In this document: piece after piece, positions 1 to 59,309 of the stretch
How positions within the stretch are numbered: the first letter of the stretch is position 1
How the letters are laid out: every line of letters starts with the position of its first letter
NCBI GenBank assembly: GCA_965153355.1
Contig: OZ231126.1
Coordinates: forward strand, 39,742,001-39,806,000
Direction: 5' to 3'
Source: Flaccisagitta enflata
Lineage: Eukaryota > Chaetognatha > Sagittoidea > Aphragmophora
DNA length: 64,000 nucleotides
Notes under the pieces: generated by a model
Told to the model about the DNA's origin: nothing
Databases searched by the model: none
What the model saw: the letters and a program-made list of their open reading frames with translations, nothing else
Made by a program: the position numbers and the translations under genes

Positions 1-330
1 TGAGACTGGTATTTGAACCTCATGGCTGGGATGTGAGCCTCAAGGCTGGGATTTGAGTCTCAAGCTTGGGATTTGAGTCTCAAGCTTGGGATTTGAGCTT
101 CGAGGCTAGGATTTGGGCCTCGAGGCTAGGATTTAGGCCTCCAGGCTAGGATTTGGGCCTAGAGACTAGGATTTGTGCCTTGAGACTAGGATTTGGGCCT
201 CTAGCCTCAAGAGGCCCTCTAGGCTTGGGAGGGCAGATTCAAAGGCCTGAGAGGGCAGATTTTGGGCCTGAACTGGCACATTTCAGGCGTGAGAGGGCAG
301 ATTCCAGGCCTGAGGAGGCCTGGGGGACAA
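1..330. repeat. 20-bp degenerate tandem array
   Basis: About nine visible copies of a unit like AGGATTTGGGCCTCGAGGCT run from about position 30 to 210, then decay into GAGAGGGCAGATT units. A (GGAC)-poor variant of the GCGGCC-type foldback end follows to about 420 (ACAAGACTT...GGCCGCCGC). Confidence 0.7.
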
Positions 331-504
331 AGGGATGGATGAATAAACAAATAAACAGACAAACAAAAGTTGCCCTGTGTTCCACAAGACTTTATCTCCT
401 TTGAGGCCGCCGCTCAAAAAGGGATCCAAAAAGTTCATTTGGGGCCTGAAAGGTCAGATTTAGGATACAAGATGTCGCTGTTGCCGTGAGGAAAAAAATT
501 GTAA

Positions 505-1320
505 GCATTGGTCACTTCTCACCAAGCTTTTATTTTCAGTCCCTGCATTTTTTACTTTGTTAGATCAAATTAAGAGCAAATTTATGTATTGATTGCACTG
601 AAAATCAGAGAAAAATAGAACTGAGCCAAATCAGCTAGATAAGTAAAAATACTCAAAATCACTCAACCAGATATCCAGCTATGCTCACTGAAATGCTTTC
701 TTGTATTTGCATGCTCAATTAAAACATTTATTCATCCCATTAAAAGTTAGGAAAACAAGGCCGGATACACAGCCAAAACCAGTTGCAGACAAGTGTGCAG
801 GGGCGAAAATGTGTTTTCACATTTTTCAACTCGTGCTCACGGACCAACAGAGGGATGGATCAACGGACCGATGGACGGACGGACAAAGGCACTTTTAGAG
901 TTGCGTGTCCGCAACTAAAAAGTGAGCTAAATGAGCTAAATGAGCTAAAATGCTGGTCTGCTCGCTGACATGCTCTCTTGTAGCTTCCTGCTCAAATGTA
1001 TTTCAAAATATTTATTCATTTGTTGCATTTAAAATCAAGAAAAAAAACTGAGCTAAATGAGCTAAATGAGCTAAAATGCTCCAAAACACCCTCAGAGATG
1101 AGCAGCTATGCTTGTAAACATGTTTTCATGTATTTGCGTGCTCAAACAAACTCAAATACACTTCTTTTATTGATCCGTTTCAAAATCATGAAAAATCAGA
1201 AAAAAATTCAATTTGAATTTTTCGTAAATAAATATTAAAAAATTCATAACGCGAAAAATATTTGCTGTAGAGCATTCTGCTTGGCGCCAGATGAAAGAGA
1301 ATTATCAAATTTACTTACCC
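505..1320 (+). repeat. Copy of the 60.6-61.3 kb repeat
   Basis: Shares long stretches with 60630-61340 (for example TTGTAAGCATTGGTCA, TGTTAGATCAAAT, GAGCTAAATGAGCTAAA, GAGAATTCTATTTGGCGCCA-like ends). It is the same orientation as the right arm of the large foldback element. It is interrupted by a family A element at 751-921. Confidence 0.75.
751..921 (+). mobile_element. Family A hairpin-ended element
   Basis: Left end AACAAGGCCGGATACA, half-site AGTTGCAGAC, a GGAC tract, right hairpin AGTTGCGTGTCCGCAACT then an A run. Confidence 0.75.
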
Positions 1321-1600
1321 TATCGATTTCGTCCAAGGGTGCAATCAGCCCTACGAGTGCCCCAACTTCCTTTTTCTGATTAAAAAAATCTCCGCGTGAC
1401 AAAAAATTTGCCAGCAAGCTATTTCAAGTCCCAACACATCATAAAACACTGGAAACATGGTCTGAGAAGGGGACATTGATGCCTGACTTTATAGGGCTAA
1501 CGGGGACAGTGTGAGGGGAGAAGGGGGGCGAGGGGTTGAGTCGTTGACGACTAATGTTGATCAAGTAATACCACCCATTTCTCATCTGGGCTTTCAAAAT

Positions 1601-1606
<6 letters not shown>

Positions 1607-1669
<63 letters not shown>
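1607..1669. repeat. (GA)n microsatellite
   Basis: Uninterrupted GA dinucleotides. Confidence 0.98.
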
Positions 1670-1671
<2 letters not shown>

Positions 1672-2097
1672 CGGATCGTCACAGGGAGACATTTCACACA
1701 TTTCGTTTTAACCTTTTTTCTACTTTGGGACATGACAGATTAGTTCCTCTCTCCCCCCCCACACTTATTTTTTCCCCTTCCTATCTGAGGATATGGGAAA
1801 GGAAGAGGCTTTTCTCCCAGACCACCCTTTCCCCCTTTCCCCTGTATTGCTCTACGGACTAACGACGGATTTTAAGAGAAGCGCAGTTTTTTGGAACTCC
1901 AAAATTGCCGGAATATTTTGGGCATAATGAGGCCCCGAGAATCCATTAGTGCTCTACCTTGAAAAGAGAACTCCGAGGAGGAAAAAAGGGGGAATGCGCA
2001 AAAAAGGAAAGGAAAGACGCGGAAAACATTGAAAGAAAAAACACTAACGTGAAAAAAGGAGAGGAAATGGGAGAAAAATGAAAGGGTTCAGAACTGA

Positions 2098-2259
2098 AAA
2101 AACAAGGCCGGATACACGGCCACCAGTTGCGGACGGGTGGGCAGGGGCGGATATGCTCGTTTTCACACTTTTCGACTCGTGGTCACGGACGGACCGACCG
2201 ACGGACCGACGGACGGACGGACAAAGGCTCTTATAGAGTTGCGTGTCCGCAACTAAAAA
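2098..2259 (+). mobile_element. Family A hairpin-ended element, complete reference copy
   Basis: Left AACAAGGCCGGATACACGGC, half-site AGTTGCGGAC, GGGTGGGCAGGGGC box, GGACGGACC tract, right hairpin AGTTGCG-TGTC-CGCAACT, then AAAAA. Confidence 0.82.
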
Positions 2260-3350
2260 GGAACTTCAAATAAGGAGAAAAAGGAAAGAAAACAAGCCTT
2301 ACAGAATCGGAGATAGAGAAAGAACTCTCCAGATGCATAAAAAAGCGGACTGACGTTTCATGGATAAAGACAATAGGCAATACGCTTTTCTTTAAGAACC
2401 TCATTTCTTGAGCAAGCATTCAATGATCTTAAATTTTGAGCAGTTTAAGGTTTTAACGTTCTTAACTTGTTTTTTATTCAAACGCACTATTTAACCTTCA
2501 ATTAAGAACGTTCTTGATTAGTTTAAGTTTGTCATTAAGGAGAAAATGTTAATAAAACAATATAGCAGCAGGTTTAAACATTTTAACTGAATTAAAATCA
2601 ATAAAAGTAGAAAGATATATGCTATATAAATTGAGACATGATTTGCTGAACAGAGTCTGTCTATCTATGAAGAACAATCGATTAAAAAAAAGCCCCCAAA
2701 AAATGTTCTTATATTTTAAAGATTTAAAGCTTAATATTCCTAAATTTTTTAAGAATTCAAGCCTTCCAATATCTTAGCATGTTCTTAAATTTTTGACGAT
2801 TTGAAGCCTAACGTTACAAACTTACATAGGAGAATTCTCAGAACACTCGTTGCTTAGGTGAAGCTTATATTATCTTAGTGTTAACCAGATTTGATTTTTT
2901 TTTCAAGATTATTTTTTTCTTGATTGAAAACTAGAAAAGTCTGTCACTCCTTTGGCTGTGAAGAGAAAAAAATACTCTACTGGAATCCTTATTGGATAAC
3001 CCATTCAGACAAGTATTTTGACCAGCCAAAGCAGGAAAAAAAATTAATCAAAGGTAAATAAAACAATTAAAAAAGTGAGGTTCATTATTTCAGATTTTAT
3101 AAACTTGGTTCCTATAAAAAAAAGCGTAGATAATAGAGGCCAGAGATGACCATTGCACGGAGCCACGGACAGAAATCTAGGTATCAACTCGTTACCAGCT
3201 ACCATTTTAAGTTGTGAAGACGTGATGACATCGAAGGTACAAATGGGTTGTAGAATACGTAAGACGCTGAACATTTTGTCAAGCCAATTGTCAGGCCATG
3301 GGAACCTTAGCTGCAAAGAAGGGTTGAAATGAGCTTGACCATGTCATTGA
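2260..3350. other. AT-rich intergenic or intronic sequence, no feature seen
   Basis: No conserved coding segment, splice-consistent exon or RNA gene is recognised here; short ORFs lack supporting composition. Confidence 0.6.
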
Positions 3351-3560
3351 AACAGGGCCGTGGAGAGGGGGGTCATTCCCCTCTGATAAGGGGAAACTGG
3401 GCCCTAGGGGGGCCCAGGGGCCCCTTGAGGAAGAAGAAAAAATAAAGGAAAAGAAAGAGAGAGAAAAAGAGAGAAAAACTAGTCATCCAAGGATCGCACA
3501 TGGTCAGCGGAACCCGATGCCCTGCTAGGAGTGATCAACTGAAGAAGTGGAGTGAGAGCA

Positions 3561-4090
3561 GGGCAGCGGCCCCAAAGGGCCGATGTCCTGTAGGACACAG
3601 GGGTGAATTTCCAGACGTCCTGAGAAGGCACATTAAAGGGCTGACATGCTTGATTTTGAGCCTGACAAGGCTGATTTAGGGTATCAGAGAGCTAATTTTG
3701 GAGCTGAAAGGGCTGATTTTGGGCCTGAGAGGACTGATTTTGGGCCTGAGAGGGCTGATTTTGGGCTTGAGAGGGCTGATTTTGGGCTTGAGAGGGCTGA
3801 TTTTGGGCTAATTTGGAGCTAATTTTGGAGCTGAAAGAGCTGATTTTGGGCCTGAGAGGGCTGATTTTGCGTCTGAGAGGGCTGATTTTGGGCCTGAGAG
3901 GGCTGATTTTGGGCTTGAGAGGGCTGATTTTGGGCTTGAGAGGGCTGATTTGGGGTCTGAGAGGGCTGATTTGGGGTCTGAGAGGGGCCTCGGGGGGGGG
4001 AGGGACGGACGGACGGACGGACGGACGTACGGACGTCTGGAAATTCACCCCTGTGTCCTACAGGACATCGGCCCTTTGGGGCCGCTGCCC
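3561..4090. mobile_element. Foldback element: 60-bp perfect inverted ends around a 21-bp tandem array
   Basis: 3561-3620 and 4031-4090 are exact reverse complements over 60 bases (GGGCAGCGGCCCCAAAGGGC at the outer edge). Between them lie about 14 copies of GGCTGATTTTGGGCCTGAGAG and a GGAC tract. The array is open in a reading frame only because 21 is a multiple of 3. Confidence 0.9.
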
Positions 4091-4344
4091 AAAAAGAGAA
4101 AGAAACAGGGGAAAGGTAAAAAGAGTTGAGTGATTACGATCCAGTTCAGATTAAATCATGCTTGGGCCTCATTGGTCTTTCGATAAAGTGAGGGCCTATT
4201 TAGATCAAATCAAATCTGCTTTTTGAAATAATCTTACATACCAACCTTTTCAAAGATAAAACATAAATTACTTTTAAAAGGGCCCCTAATTCAGACAAAT
4301 TTGGACACCTGTTAAAGTGACGAACAATTTCTAATGACATTTTT

Positions 4345-4500
4345 AGTCGCAGACACAGAACTCTTCACCTTGCCATGTTGGTTGTTTGGTCAATGGTCGG
4401 TTAGTCTGTCCCTTAACATTTTTGAATTTTAAGTGGTTGTCACATTACTGCTCTTGCTCAACCGTCCGCGACAGGATTGTCTTGTACCCAGATTTGTTTG
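4345..4500 (-). mobile_element. Degenerate family A element
   Basis: TTTTAGTCGCAGACACAGAACT at one end and CAACCGTCCGCGACAGGATT at the other; terminal AACAAGGCC decayed. Confidence 0.6.
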
Positions 4501-4949
4501 AATTTATTGACAGTATTTTGCAATGTTTTGTATTTTTATCAGTTTTTGCTATTCAGTTCTTAAACTTTTACAACCAATATTTGCAATCTAGTAAAGGTGT
4601 TTTTGTGATTTTTTTTTTCAATAAAAAAAAGAAAAAAAGAAATTTCAGCAAATACTAATACCAGGTTGAAAATCCTTGAGGCAGATGTTTGAGCACTTTT
4701 CAAAGACACATATTGATGAAACAAAACTAAAAATTCAATGAGTGGGGGGGGGGGAAGGTAGGTGGCATGAGGAGAAGGGGAAAGGGAAGGGGCCGGGCAT
4801 ATGGGCCAGAGGGGGGCCCGCCATTTCTCTCCACGGCCCTGAAATGTGAACTCCAAGAGATGGGCATAAAGAATAAAGAAATTAAGATCTGCTGCTAATG
4901 AAATTATGAATGGGTAAACAGAAATCATAATGCCAAGGTGCTAAGCGAC

Positions 4950-5300
4950 TCTAACTCTAACCTACTGTGTCTGTCTGTTGGTAGGTCGGTTGGTTGGTCT
5001 GTCGGTTGGTAGGTCGGTTGGTCGGTCACGATGCTGCCTAAATGTTAAGATAGCCTATTTCATCACTGCCTGTGCCCATCCACACGCAACTTGCGTAGCC
5101 GTGTATCCGCCTATAGCTATCTATCCAACCTTGCTGGTTTGCCCGTCGGTCAGTCGATCCATCCGGTGGTCACATTTGCATTTGTCCATTTAGCGTATTT
5201 TGGGCGTCGCTGGCAAAAGGCTTGACTGACCTTTATCATCACTGCCGCAGCCTACCCGCACGCGACTGAGGCTACGTTTCCGGCCTTGTTTGTTAAACAA
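4950..5300 (-). mobile_element. Degenerate family D-type element copies
   Basis: GGTCGGTTGGT tract, then CACACGCAACTTGCGTAGCCGTGTATCCG, followed by a second diverged copy ending CGTTTCCGGCCTTGTTTG. Confidence 0.5.
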
Positions 5301-5478
5301 ATAACCGAACTGATATTCTTCAGCTATGAAGGCTTTGTGTATCATTTTAACCGCTCCAAGTTTGTTTTGTTTTTTTACAGATTCTGACAGAAATCTAGAA
5401 AAAGAGATTTTCTTTTCGACTTTGCAAAATCCGGGAAAAAACATCGCCTTCTCACCTACGCAAAGGCCAACAAGGAAA

Positions 5479-5485
5479 GAGAGAG

Positions 5486-5574
<89 letters not shown>
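5479..5574. repeat. (GA)n microsatellite
   Basis: GA repeats with one CG interruption near the start. Confidence 0.97.
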
Positions 5575-5577
<3 letters not shown>

Positions 5578-6341
5578 CGAAAGGTTTTTTTTTTCTTTCT
5601 AAACACAAACGACGGGGATCAGCCGAAAACAAAAGGATAGGTTAGCCGGCATTCTTCCATCACCCATCCCCCCACCCCTTTGACATATCCCATTCTTCCC
5701 CCCTCCATCCATCGAGCTTAGCCGGCATTCTTCCACCACTCACTAAAACTGAACAAAACTTCCTCATTATGGTTACCCTTTTATTTTCCCCCTTCGCAGT
5801 ACATCGTCTAATCCCCCGGTGGAAAGAAAAATACCTGAGTAATGCAACTCTCTCGCGAGTGTGAAAAGTGGAAACTTCGATCCGAGGATTTTTTTGGACT
5901 TTTTGACGTGGATCTTAAAACCTGGCAAGAAAAGTAAAGAAAATACCTTCATTCATATGAAATATTTGGAATGACTTTATAATGGACCATTCATAATTTT
6001 CCGTCTAACATCATTGGACAACTGATAAAAAAAAGTGAGACTACACCTTTCCTCTGTGTATAATTTGCTTTTGAAGTTCCATTAACATCCGTTGGGTTTT
6101 CTCGTCTTCATCTTCCTCTCCCCAAGTTTTCTTTTCGAGCAGAAAGACGAAATTAAAAAAATATTTCAAAAGATTAAAACGGAACTGCTGTGGCCTTCGA
6201 TAATTCTGAGTGTGTTACCTTTGAGAGCCTTTTTCCACTTCTTTGTTCTCCGCATGATGGAACTTAAAAATCCTGCAACTTGTTTGCATTGATTCTACAA
6301 TAGAACAGGCTAAACTATCTGAATATATCCCATCATCTTAA

Positions 6342-6347
<6 letters not shown>
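5575..6347. other. No gene seen
   Basis: Contains a short duplicated motif TAGCCGGCATTCTTCCA (about 5643 and 5720) and otherwise unremarkable AT-rich sequence. Confidence 0.55.

Positions 6348-6432
<85 letters not shown>
6348..6432. repeat. (ATC)n microsatellite
   Basis: Uninterrupted trinucleotide repeat. Confidence 0.98.
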
Positions 6433-7029
6433 ACTACTGTACGTGTTTATATCGTCACCAATCCCAACCCCTCCACCCATCCTAATGCTAACAACCTACT
6501 CACAAGCGCCACTAATCATCGCAGCATGGTTCAAAGGGGTAAACCTACAACCAACGTCAGCATGCAGCAATCAATATGCAGCAATAACCTTTGCTGCAAT
6601 GTTGTGTGCAATGCCGGTTCTCGTGGCAACAACAACTCAGCCTCTCTCAACCTTGGGACAAAGGCTCATAGGCATGATGATTTTTTTTTATCATCGTTCT
6701 GAATTTTTTCAATGTCACTTAAACACCAACTAACTATCTTCAAACTGTGCATGCTTATTAAAGTTATTTGGCTCGTACTGGTGATTTATTAACAAAGTCA
6801 CATCGGACAGTTTTAGGTAAACTTGCATATCCTCGTAACCACATTATCTTTTTTCGTATACACTCTGAATTTGGCAACTAGAAAATGTACTAGTGAGCAA
6901 TTCCAGTAATTATCTTGAAGCAAATCGGTTTCACTGAGTAAAAAAACTGCGCATGACTGCGTAAAAACCTGCTCACAGATATTCCAAAAGCCCTAAAAAC
7001 AAACAAATTAACGGATTACACAACCAACG

Positions 7030-7160
7030 GACGGATGGTGGTAAGGGGTTGTTTGGGGGTGGTAAGGGATTGTTTGGGGGTGGTTAGGGGTTGTTTGGGG
7101 GTTTTAAGGGGTTGTTTGGGGGTGGTAGGGGTTGTTTGGGGGTGCTGGGGTTTGTTGGGA
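7030..7160. repeat. G-rich 20-21 bp tandem array, G-quadruplex candidate
   Basis: Units like GGGTTGTTTGGGGGTGGTAA repeat about six times. Regular G-runs on the + strand could form G-quadruplexes. Confidence 0.75.
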
Positions 7161-7774
7161 GAAATAACCCGATTTTAGGGCCCATGCGTAGACGGACAGA
7201 CGGACCTACCAAACCATTGACAAAGTGAGTTAAAGATGCCATGAGTGTGAGACTCCCTCGGGAATTGACTTTCTTTTTGTCTGAACCTTTGTTCACCCAT
7301 TGGGAAATCAGCCTGGCACTCTATCCGAGGAGTCAGCTTTTTGCGGCTCCATCAGGACCCAATTCTTAAATTTCTTTGAATCATTTGTCTCAGGGCTGTG
7401 AAGCCATGTCCGATATTCCCTTTTAAGCACTAACATGGTGCCACTTTGGGGTGGGGGACGTAATAGAACATGGTTTTGGCTTTGTCACTCGGACATATGA
7501 TTAAAAAGAGTGCGCAATCACATATCCCTCTTATGTTATCTTATGTTATTTGTGAAAGGAAAACAGCATGCGATCACAACATTTACCTCCGTGCCACATC
7601 CCATATTTGCATTGAAATGAATGAGGAGGAGGAAAAGCATGATGAAACTGTTATATTTACTATAGGGATGTTATATTTACGATAGAGAATGAAGGTTTGG
7701 CACGGAGGTAGCCATGGTAAATACTAAATACCCAGTAAGAAAATATGAAAGGGGAAGACGAGATAAAGTAGAAC

Positions 7775-7950
7775 GGATACTTGGCTACTAAAATCACGCG
7801 CGGTTGGGCAGGAGCAGAGATTTTGGAAGGTAAATCAAGCACTTTGGTAGAAGCAGTGATGAAGAGGACGCCCGTCAATACTGAAAAAGCTAAACGTGAA
7901 CGACAGTCTACGAACCGACAGACAGACAGACCGACAGAGCAACTTGTAAT
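7775..7950 (+). mobile_element. Degenerate family D element
   Basis: GGATACTTGGCTACTAAAATC, then CGCGGTTGGGCAGGAGCAG and a GACAGACAGACC tract; terminal hairpin lost. Confidence 0.5.
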
Positions 7951-8117
7951 GTCAGCTTTCACAGGACCAAGGAGAAACGGTAGAAATTGATAGAAGCCAA
8001 TGCACTGATGGCTGTGGAATCCTGAAAATGCTGTTTTGCTTAGGTCTAATGGACCATTCATGTTTCCTTTTGTTTTCTCTTTTTCTCTCTTTTTCACAAA
8101 AAAAAGAATTCTAAAGA

Positions 8118-55530
<47,413 letters not shown>

Positions 55531-55534
55531 TTTG

Positions 55535-56195
55535 TTGTGAGAAAAAAATACAGTTGAAACCCGCAGTAACGTAGTAACGGACGCCAAGAGAGCTACAAAT
55601 TTGATTCATTTTTAGTGGATTTTTGTGGTAAAAGATATAAAAAGAAATATAATGAATGGACAAAAATTTTCACATCTTTTTATGAATAGTTTTCCATTCC
55701 TCTTGGATACGTTACAGCGGGGTGTAACTGTACCATCCCTTTGACTAACTTTTTCCTACCCGGTACACTTCAACAATGAATAATATGCTGAGGGTAGATT
55801 CCAAGTAATTGTTTACATGGTGACATTTTTCTTGGCAAATTGTTGGTTCATTTTTTACTGGGTCTAGATCATCTTAGTCCTGGCAAGATGATTAGAAGCA
55901 AGAAAAAGAGATAAAACTGAAACACTGTAAATCTACTCAATTCGCAAAGAAGGAGGGGCAGTTTTATGACAAGGATACTAATTGTTTGTCTTTTCTTTTT
56001 CTTTCAATTCTATCGTTGTTCCTACCACGAATATTCTTTGCTCTGCAGTACAATTACCTTCTTATAGATGTCAATTGATTTCATCAGACACTCAAATGAA
56101 AAAGAAAAGATAAAGAAAATCACGAAAGTTAGGCGTGGCATTTAATTACAACCTTCGGCTTTTGAAGTTGTTTCTGGCAAACAGGCACGAAATTT
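55535..56195. other. No gene seen
   Basis: Likely 3' UTR and intergenic sequence after the terminal exon. Confidence 0.45.
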
Positions 56196-56197
56196 AA

Positions 56198-56332
56198 CAA
56201 GCCCGTTCGAGAAAACTAGATGCGCTATCCGCGTGGTTTTGGACGAGGTTCTAGTTTATGATAGACGGATGAACAGACAGACGAACGGATGAACCAACAG
56301 ACTTGTGGATGGATGGACGCAACTAAAAAGAA
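56198..56332 (+). mobile_element. Family E element
   Basis: AACAAGCCCGTTCGAGAAAACTAG, AGATGCGCTATCCGCGTGG (compare AGATGCGTCATCCACGTG at 54150), GACAGACGAACGG tract, right GGACGCAACTAAAAAG. Confidence 0.65.
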
Positions 56333-56909
56333 CGACTATATCTATACAGTAGATGTCGTCTATACTTGGAAATACGGGGGCCCTCATATCGTGACTATAA
56401 TTTGTGCCAATGAAATAAAACTGTGTGTGTATAATGCTTGTGTCCTATAGGGTTGTCGATGGGGTATGGCAGCTCTGTGGATAGAAAATTCTTGTCTAAT
56501 GTCCGTTATTCCTCACAGTGTCACGATACATAGACAAAGACAGTTTTGAGTGCCCAGAGCCGCGACCGGTGCAGAAGTGTCATATACCACTTGTGGAACA
56601 CCAATCACCTGCTGAGAAATTTTTTCGAAGGCAAAAAATTGATTATTCCTTGTTTTTATCCAACCTCTGTTTGGGCAGTATGTTGGTTGATTTTTTCACA
56701 CTTACTGGAGGATATCAGTCATCAATGAATTTCAATTACCTTCTTTTTGTCTTGAAACCATCAGAAAATACATAGATTTTGGACTTGCGAAGCTACAGGA
56801 GGCTTTTTGTGTCTGTTGGTCTGTCCATCAGTCCATTGATTGGTCCAATACGTTGGAAGTTGAAAAATGCAAAAACGCGTACTTCAGACACCTCGGTTCT
56901 CTGTGTGTG

Positions 56910-56910
<1 letters not shown>

Positions 56911-56960
<50 letters not shown>

Positions 56961-56965
56961 TGTGG
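56911..56965. repeat. (GT)n microsatellite in left arm
   Basis: Mirrored by (CA)n at 61482-61555 in the right arm. Confidence 0.95.
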
Positions 56966-57896
56966 GCACACCTGGACACCCACTCGCAATGACCTTATCA
57001 GGAGGAAAAAAGTTGAAGTCAGTCTTCAGCTTTTTGACATATTTGAGAGAAACATGGTTTTCATTTTCTTATGGGGAAAATGAGGAACTCATCCAACTGA
57101 TTTGGGCCTCCAATGAAATTTATGGGGTAAGTAAAATTTGATTATTCTTTCATTTGGCGTCAAGCAGAATTCTCTATGACAAATATTTTTTCAAGGATTT
57201 TTAAAGATTTTTTTTTACAAAAAAAATTTGATTTTTTTTCGATTTTTAATGATATTGTATAGGTACAATAAAGGAATGTATTCAAGTTTGTTTGGGCATG
57301 CAAATACAAGAAAACATGTTTGTGAGTATAGCTGCTCATCTGTTAGGGTGTTTTTGAGCATTCTAGCTCATTTAGCTCATTTAGCTCTCTTATTTTTTCT
57401 GATTTAAAATGTGATTAATGAATGAATATTTTGATATATGTTAATGCAAGCAAATATATGAAAGCATGTCAGTGAGCTTGGTCGTTTTTTTTAATTTTCA
57501 ATGGGTAAAAACCAATATTTTGATGTAAGCATGCAAATACAAAAAAAACATATCAGTGAGCATAGTTAGTTGTCTGGTTGAGTGATTTTTAGTGTTTTAG
57601 CTCATCTAGCTCATTTGGCTAAGTCCTATTTTTCTCTGATTTTCAGTGCAATCTATACATACAATCGTGCTTGATTTGATCTAACAACTAAAAACCATTT
57701 GCAAAGACTGTCGACAAAAGCTTGGTCAAAATTGACTAATGCTTACAACTTTTATCCTAAGGGGGATAACCGCCATTACTGGTAACACCACATCACATAA
57801 TGAACGCTGGAATGTTCTATCAACTGCTCTCACACATTTTGTTCAAAGTTAAACTTATTGAGCTGTCAGGATATTCAGACTCATTGCTAGAAGGAG

Positions 57897-58085
57897 AAAA
57901 AAGGCAGGATACATGGCTATCCCAGTTGCGTGTAGGTTGGCAGGGGCCATATTTGAGGTCACTTGACCATTTGTGTATGAGCAGTGTGGTCAAAGAATAA
58001 AAACATAAAAAAAGTGAAACATGGCCAATGGACAAATAGACAGATGGATGGGGATACGTGACCAAAATCTCATGCATGACACACA
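57897..58085 (+). mobile_element. Family D element shared by both foldback arms
   Basis: GGCAGGATACATGGCTATCC, AGTTGCGTGTAGGTTGGCAGGGGCC, then ACAAATAGACAGATGG. The inverse copy at 60300-60482 occupies the mirrored place, so the insertion predates arm duplication. Confidence 0.7.
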
Positions 58086-58313
58086 ACATATTCAGTATAT
58101 AGGGTTAAGACGGTGAGAGGGGTAGCGATCCTGTAAGGGAGTATTTTACAGGCTGAGATTTTGGGCAGAATTGGATTTTGAGCCTAGAGGCTGTGATGAA
58201 AGCTTTATGACTGCTTTATGACTCTTTAGGGCTGAATGAGGACCTACTCATGGCGTGAAGGCTCCTTGAAGGCTGTTTCAAAGCCTGAGAGGGCTGATTT
58301 GAGGCCTGGGTTG

Positions 58314-59078
58314 TAGGGCTGAGTCGAGCAATTAATTGCTCGACGATAAATCGAGGAAAAATTTTGCATTGCTTGCTCGAGGAAAGCAAAAATCCTCGGA
58401 GGAAAATTTTTGTTCATTTGTTCATTTGTTCTTTGGACTGCAGCATTTATTCCCAACGGAAGACAAGATCTAATTAAGGTCTGGTTGACATCATAGAAAC
58501 CATCGAACTTTAATCTCTTGAAATGTCAAAGATTGACGTCAATCTGCTTCATCCCGACACAGTCATTGAATTTATAGCTAAATCTGTTGAGGAAAGCATG
58601 TCGCCGTTTGCATAAACAAGGCCGGATACACGGCTCCCCAGTCGCGCAAGGGTGGGCAGGGGCTGTAAATGAGGTCACCAGATCATTTGGGCAGGAGCAG
58701 TGAGGCAAAAAAAATCGCAAAACCCCCAAAAAAGTGTGACGGACGGACGGACCGACAAAGCGGGTTGTAGAGTCCGCAACTGGTGACCGTGTATCCGGCC
58801 TTGTTGGCTAAAAAAACTGAAAAAAAAAATTGATTTGATTTGATTTGTTTGTGGCCTGCTTTGAAACATGTTACCTAGTCTATAAAGTTTGAAAGAAAAA
58901 CAAGTCCCATTGCGTTACCATTTCTTTCTTTTTAGAACTAAGGGGTAGAAAAGTTATCTGTAATCAATTATGGAATGCTGAAAAAAAATCCTCGAAAATC
59001 CTCGAGGATTCCTCGAGGAATTAAGATTTTAGGCGATTAATCATTGAGGAAAAATATCAAATCCTCGACTCAGCCCTA
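58314..59078. mobile_element. hAT-like MITE with 15-bp inverted ends and 8-bp target duplication
   Basis: Ends TAGGGCTGAGTCGAG and CTCGACTCAGCCCTA are perfect inverse copies. CTGGGTTG occurs at 58306-58313 and again at 59079-59086. The mirrored right arm near 60175-60190 has the uninterrupted sequence with a single CTGGGTTG (on the complementary strand). It contains the chimeric element at 58614-58807. Confidence 0.9.
58614..58807 (+). mobile_element. Chimeric element with two inverted left ends
   Basis: Family D left end (AACAAGGCCGGATACACGGC, AGTCGCG, GGGTGGGCAGGGGC, GGGCAGGAGCAG) and, in place of a right hairpin, an inverted family A left end (GTCCGCAACTGGTGACCGTG, then TATCCGGCCTTGTT). 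Confidence 0.8.
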
Positions 59079-59309
59079 CTGGGTTGGCTGATTTGAGGCA
59101 GACTAGGCCTGACAGGGCTGATTTGAGATGTTAGTGGGCTGATTTAAGGTCTGATAGGGCTGCATAAAGGCCTGTGAGGGCTGATCTGAGGTCTGAAAGG
59201 GCTGGTCAGGAGTTGAGAGGGTTGATATTATTCCTGAGGAGGCCGGGCTGATTTGAGTGCTGAAAGACTCAGGAAGGCGGTTTTTTGGTCAAAGGGACGT
59301 AATGAAAGG

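Larger units (their letters stand above)
3354..4845. mobile_element. Element with CAGGGCCGTGGAGAG inverted ends, containing a nested foldback
   Basis: The left end ACAGGGCCGTGGAGAG and the right end CTCTCCACGGCCCTGA are inverted copies. A CAGGG start is common in hAT-type termini, but a target duplication could not be defined. It contains the 3561-4090 foldback and a degenerate family A copy (4345-4500). Confidence 0.5.

Noticed and set aside
2098-2259. Assignment of the hairpin-ended elements to Helitrons
   Set aside because: The 3' hairpin is suggestive, but the left end is not TC and the right end lacks a consistent CTRR plus A/T target, so the class is left open.
3692-4133. Pro-Leu-Lys-Pro-Lys-Ile-Ser repeat protein in both orientations
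   Set aside because: The 21-bp array is a multiple of three, so frames stay open by arithmetic; it lies in a foldback element.
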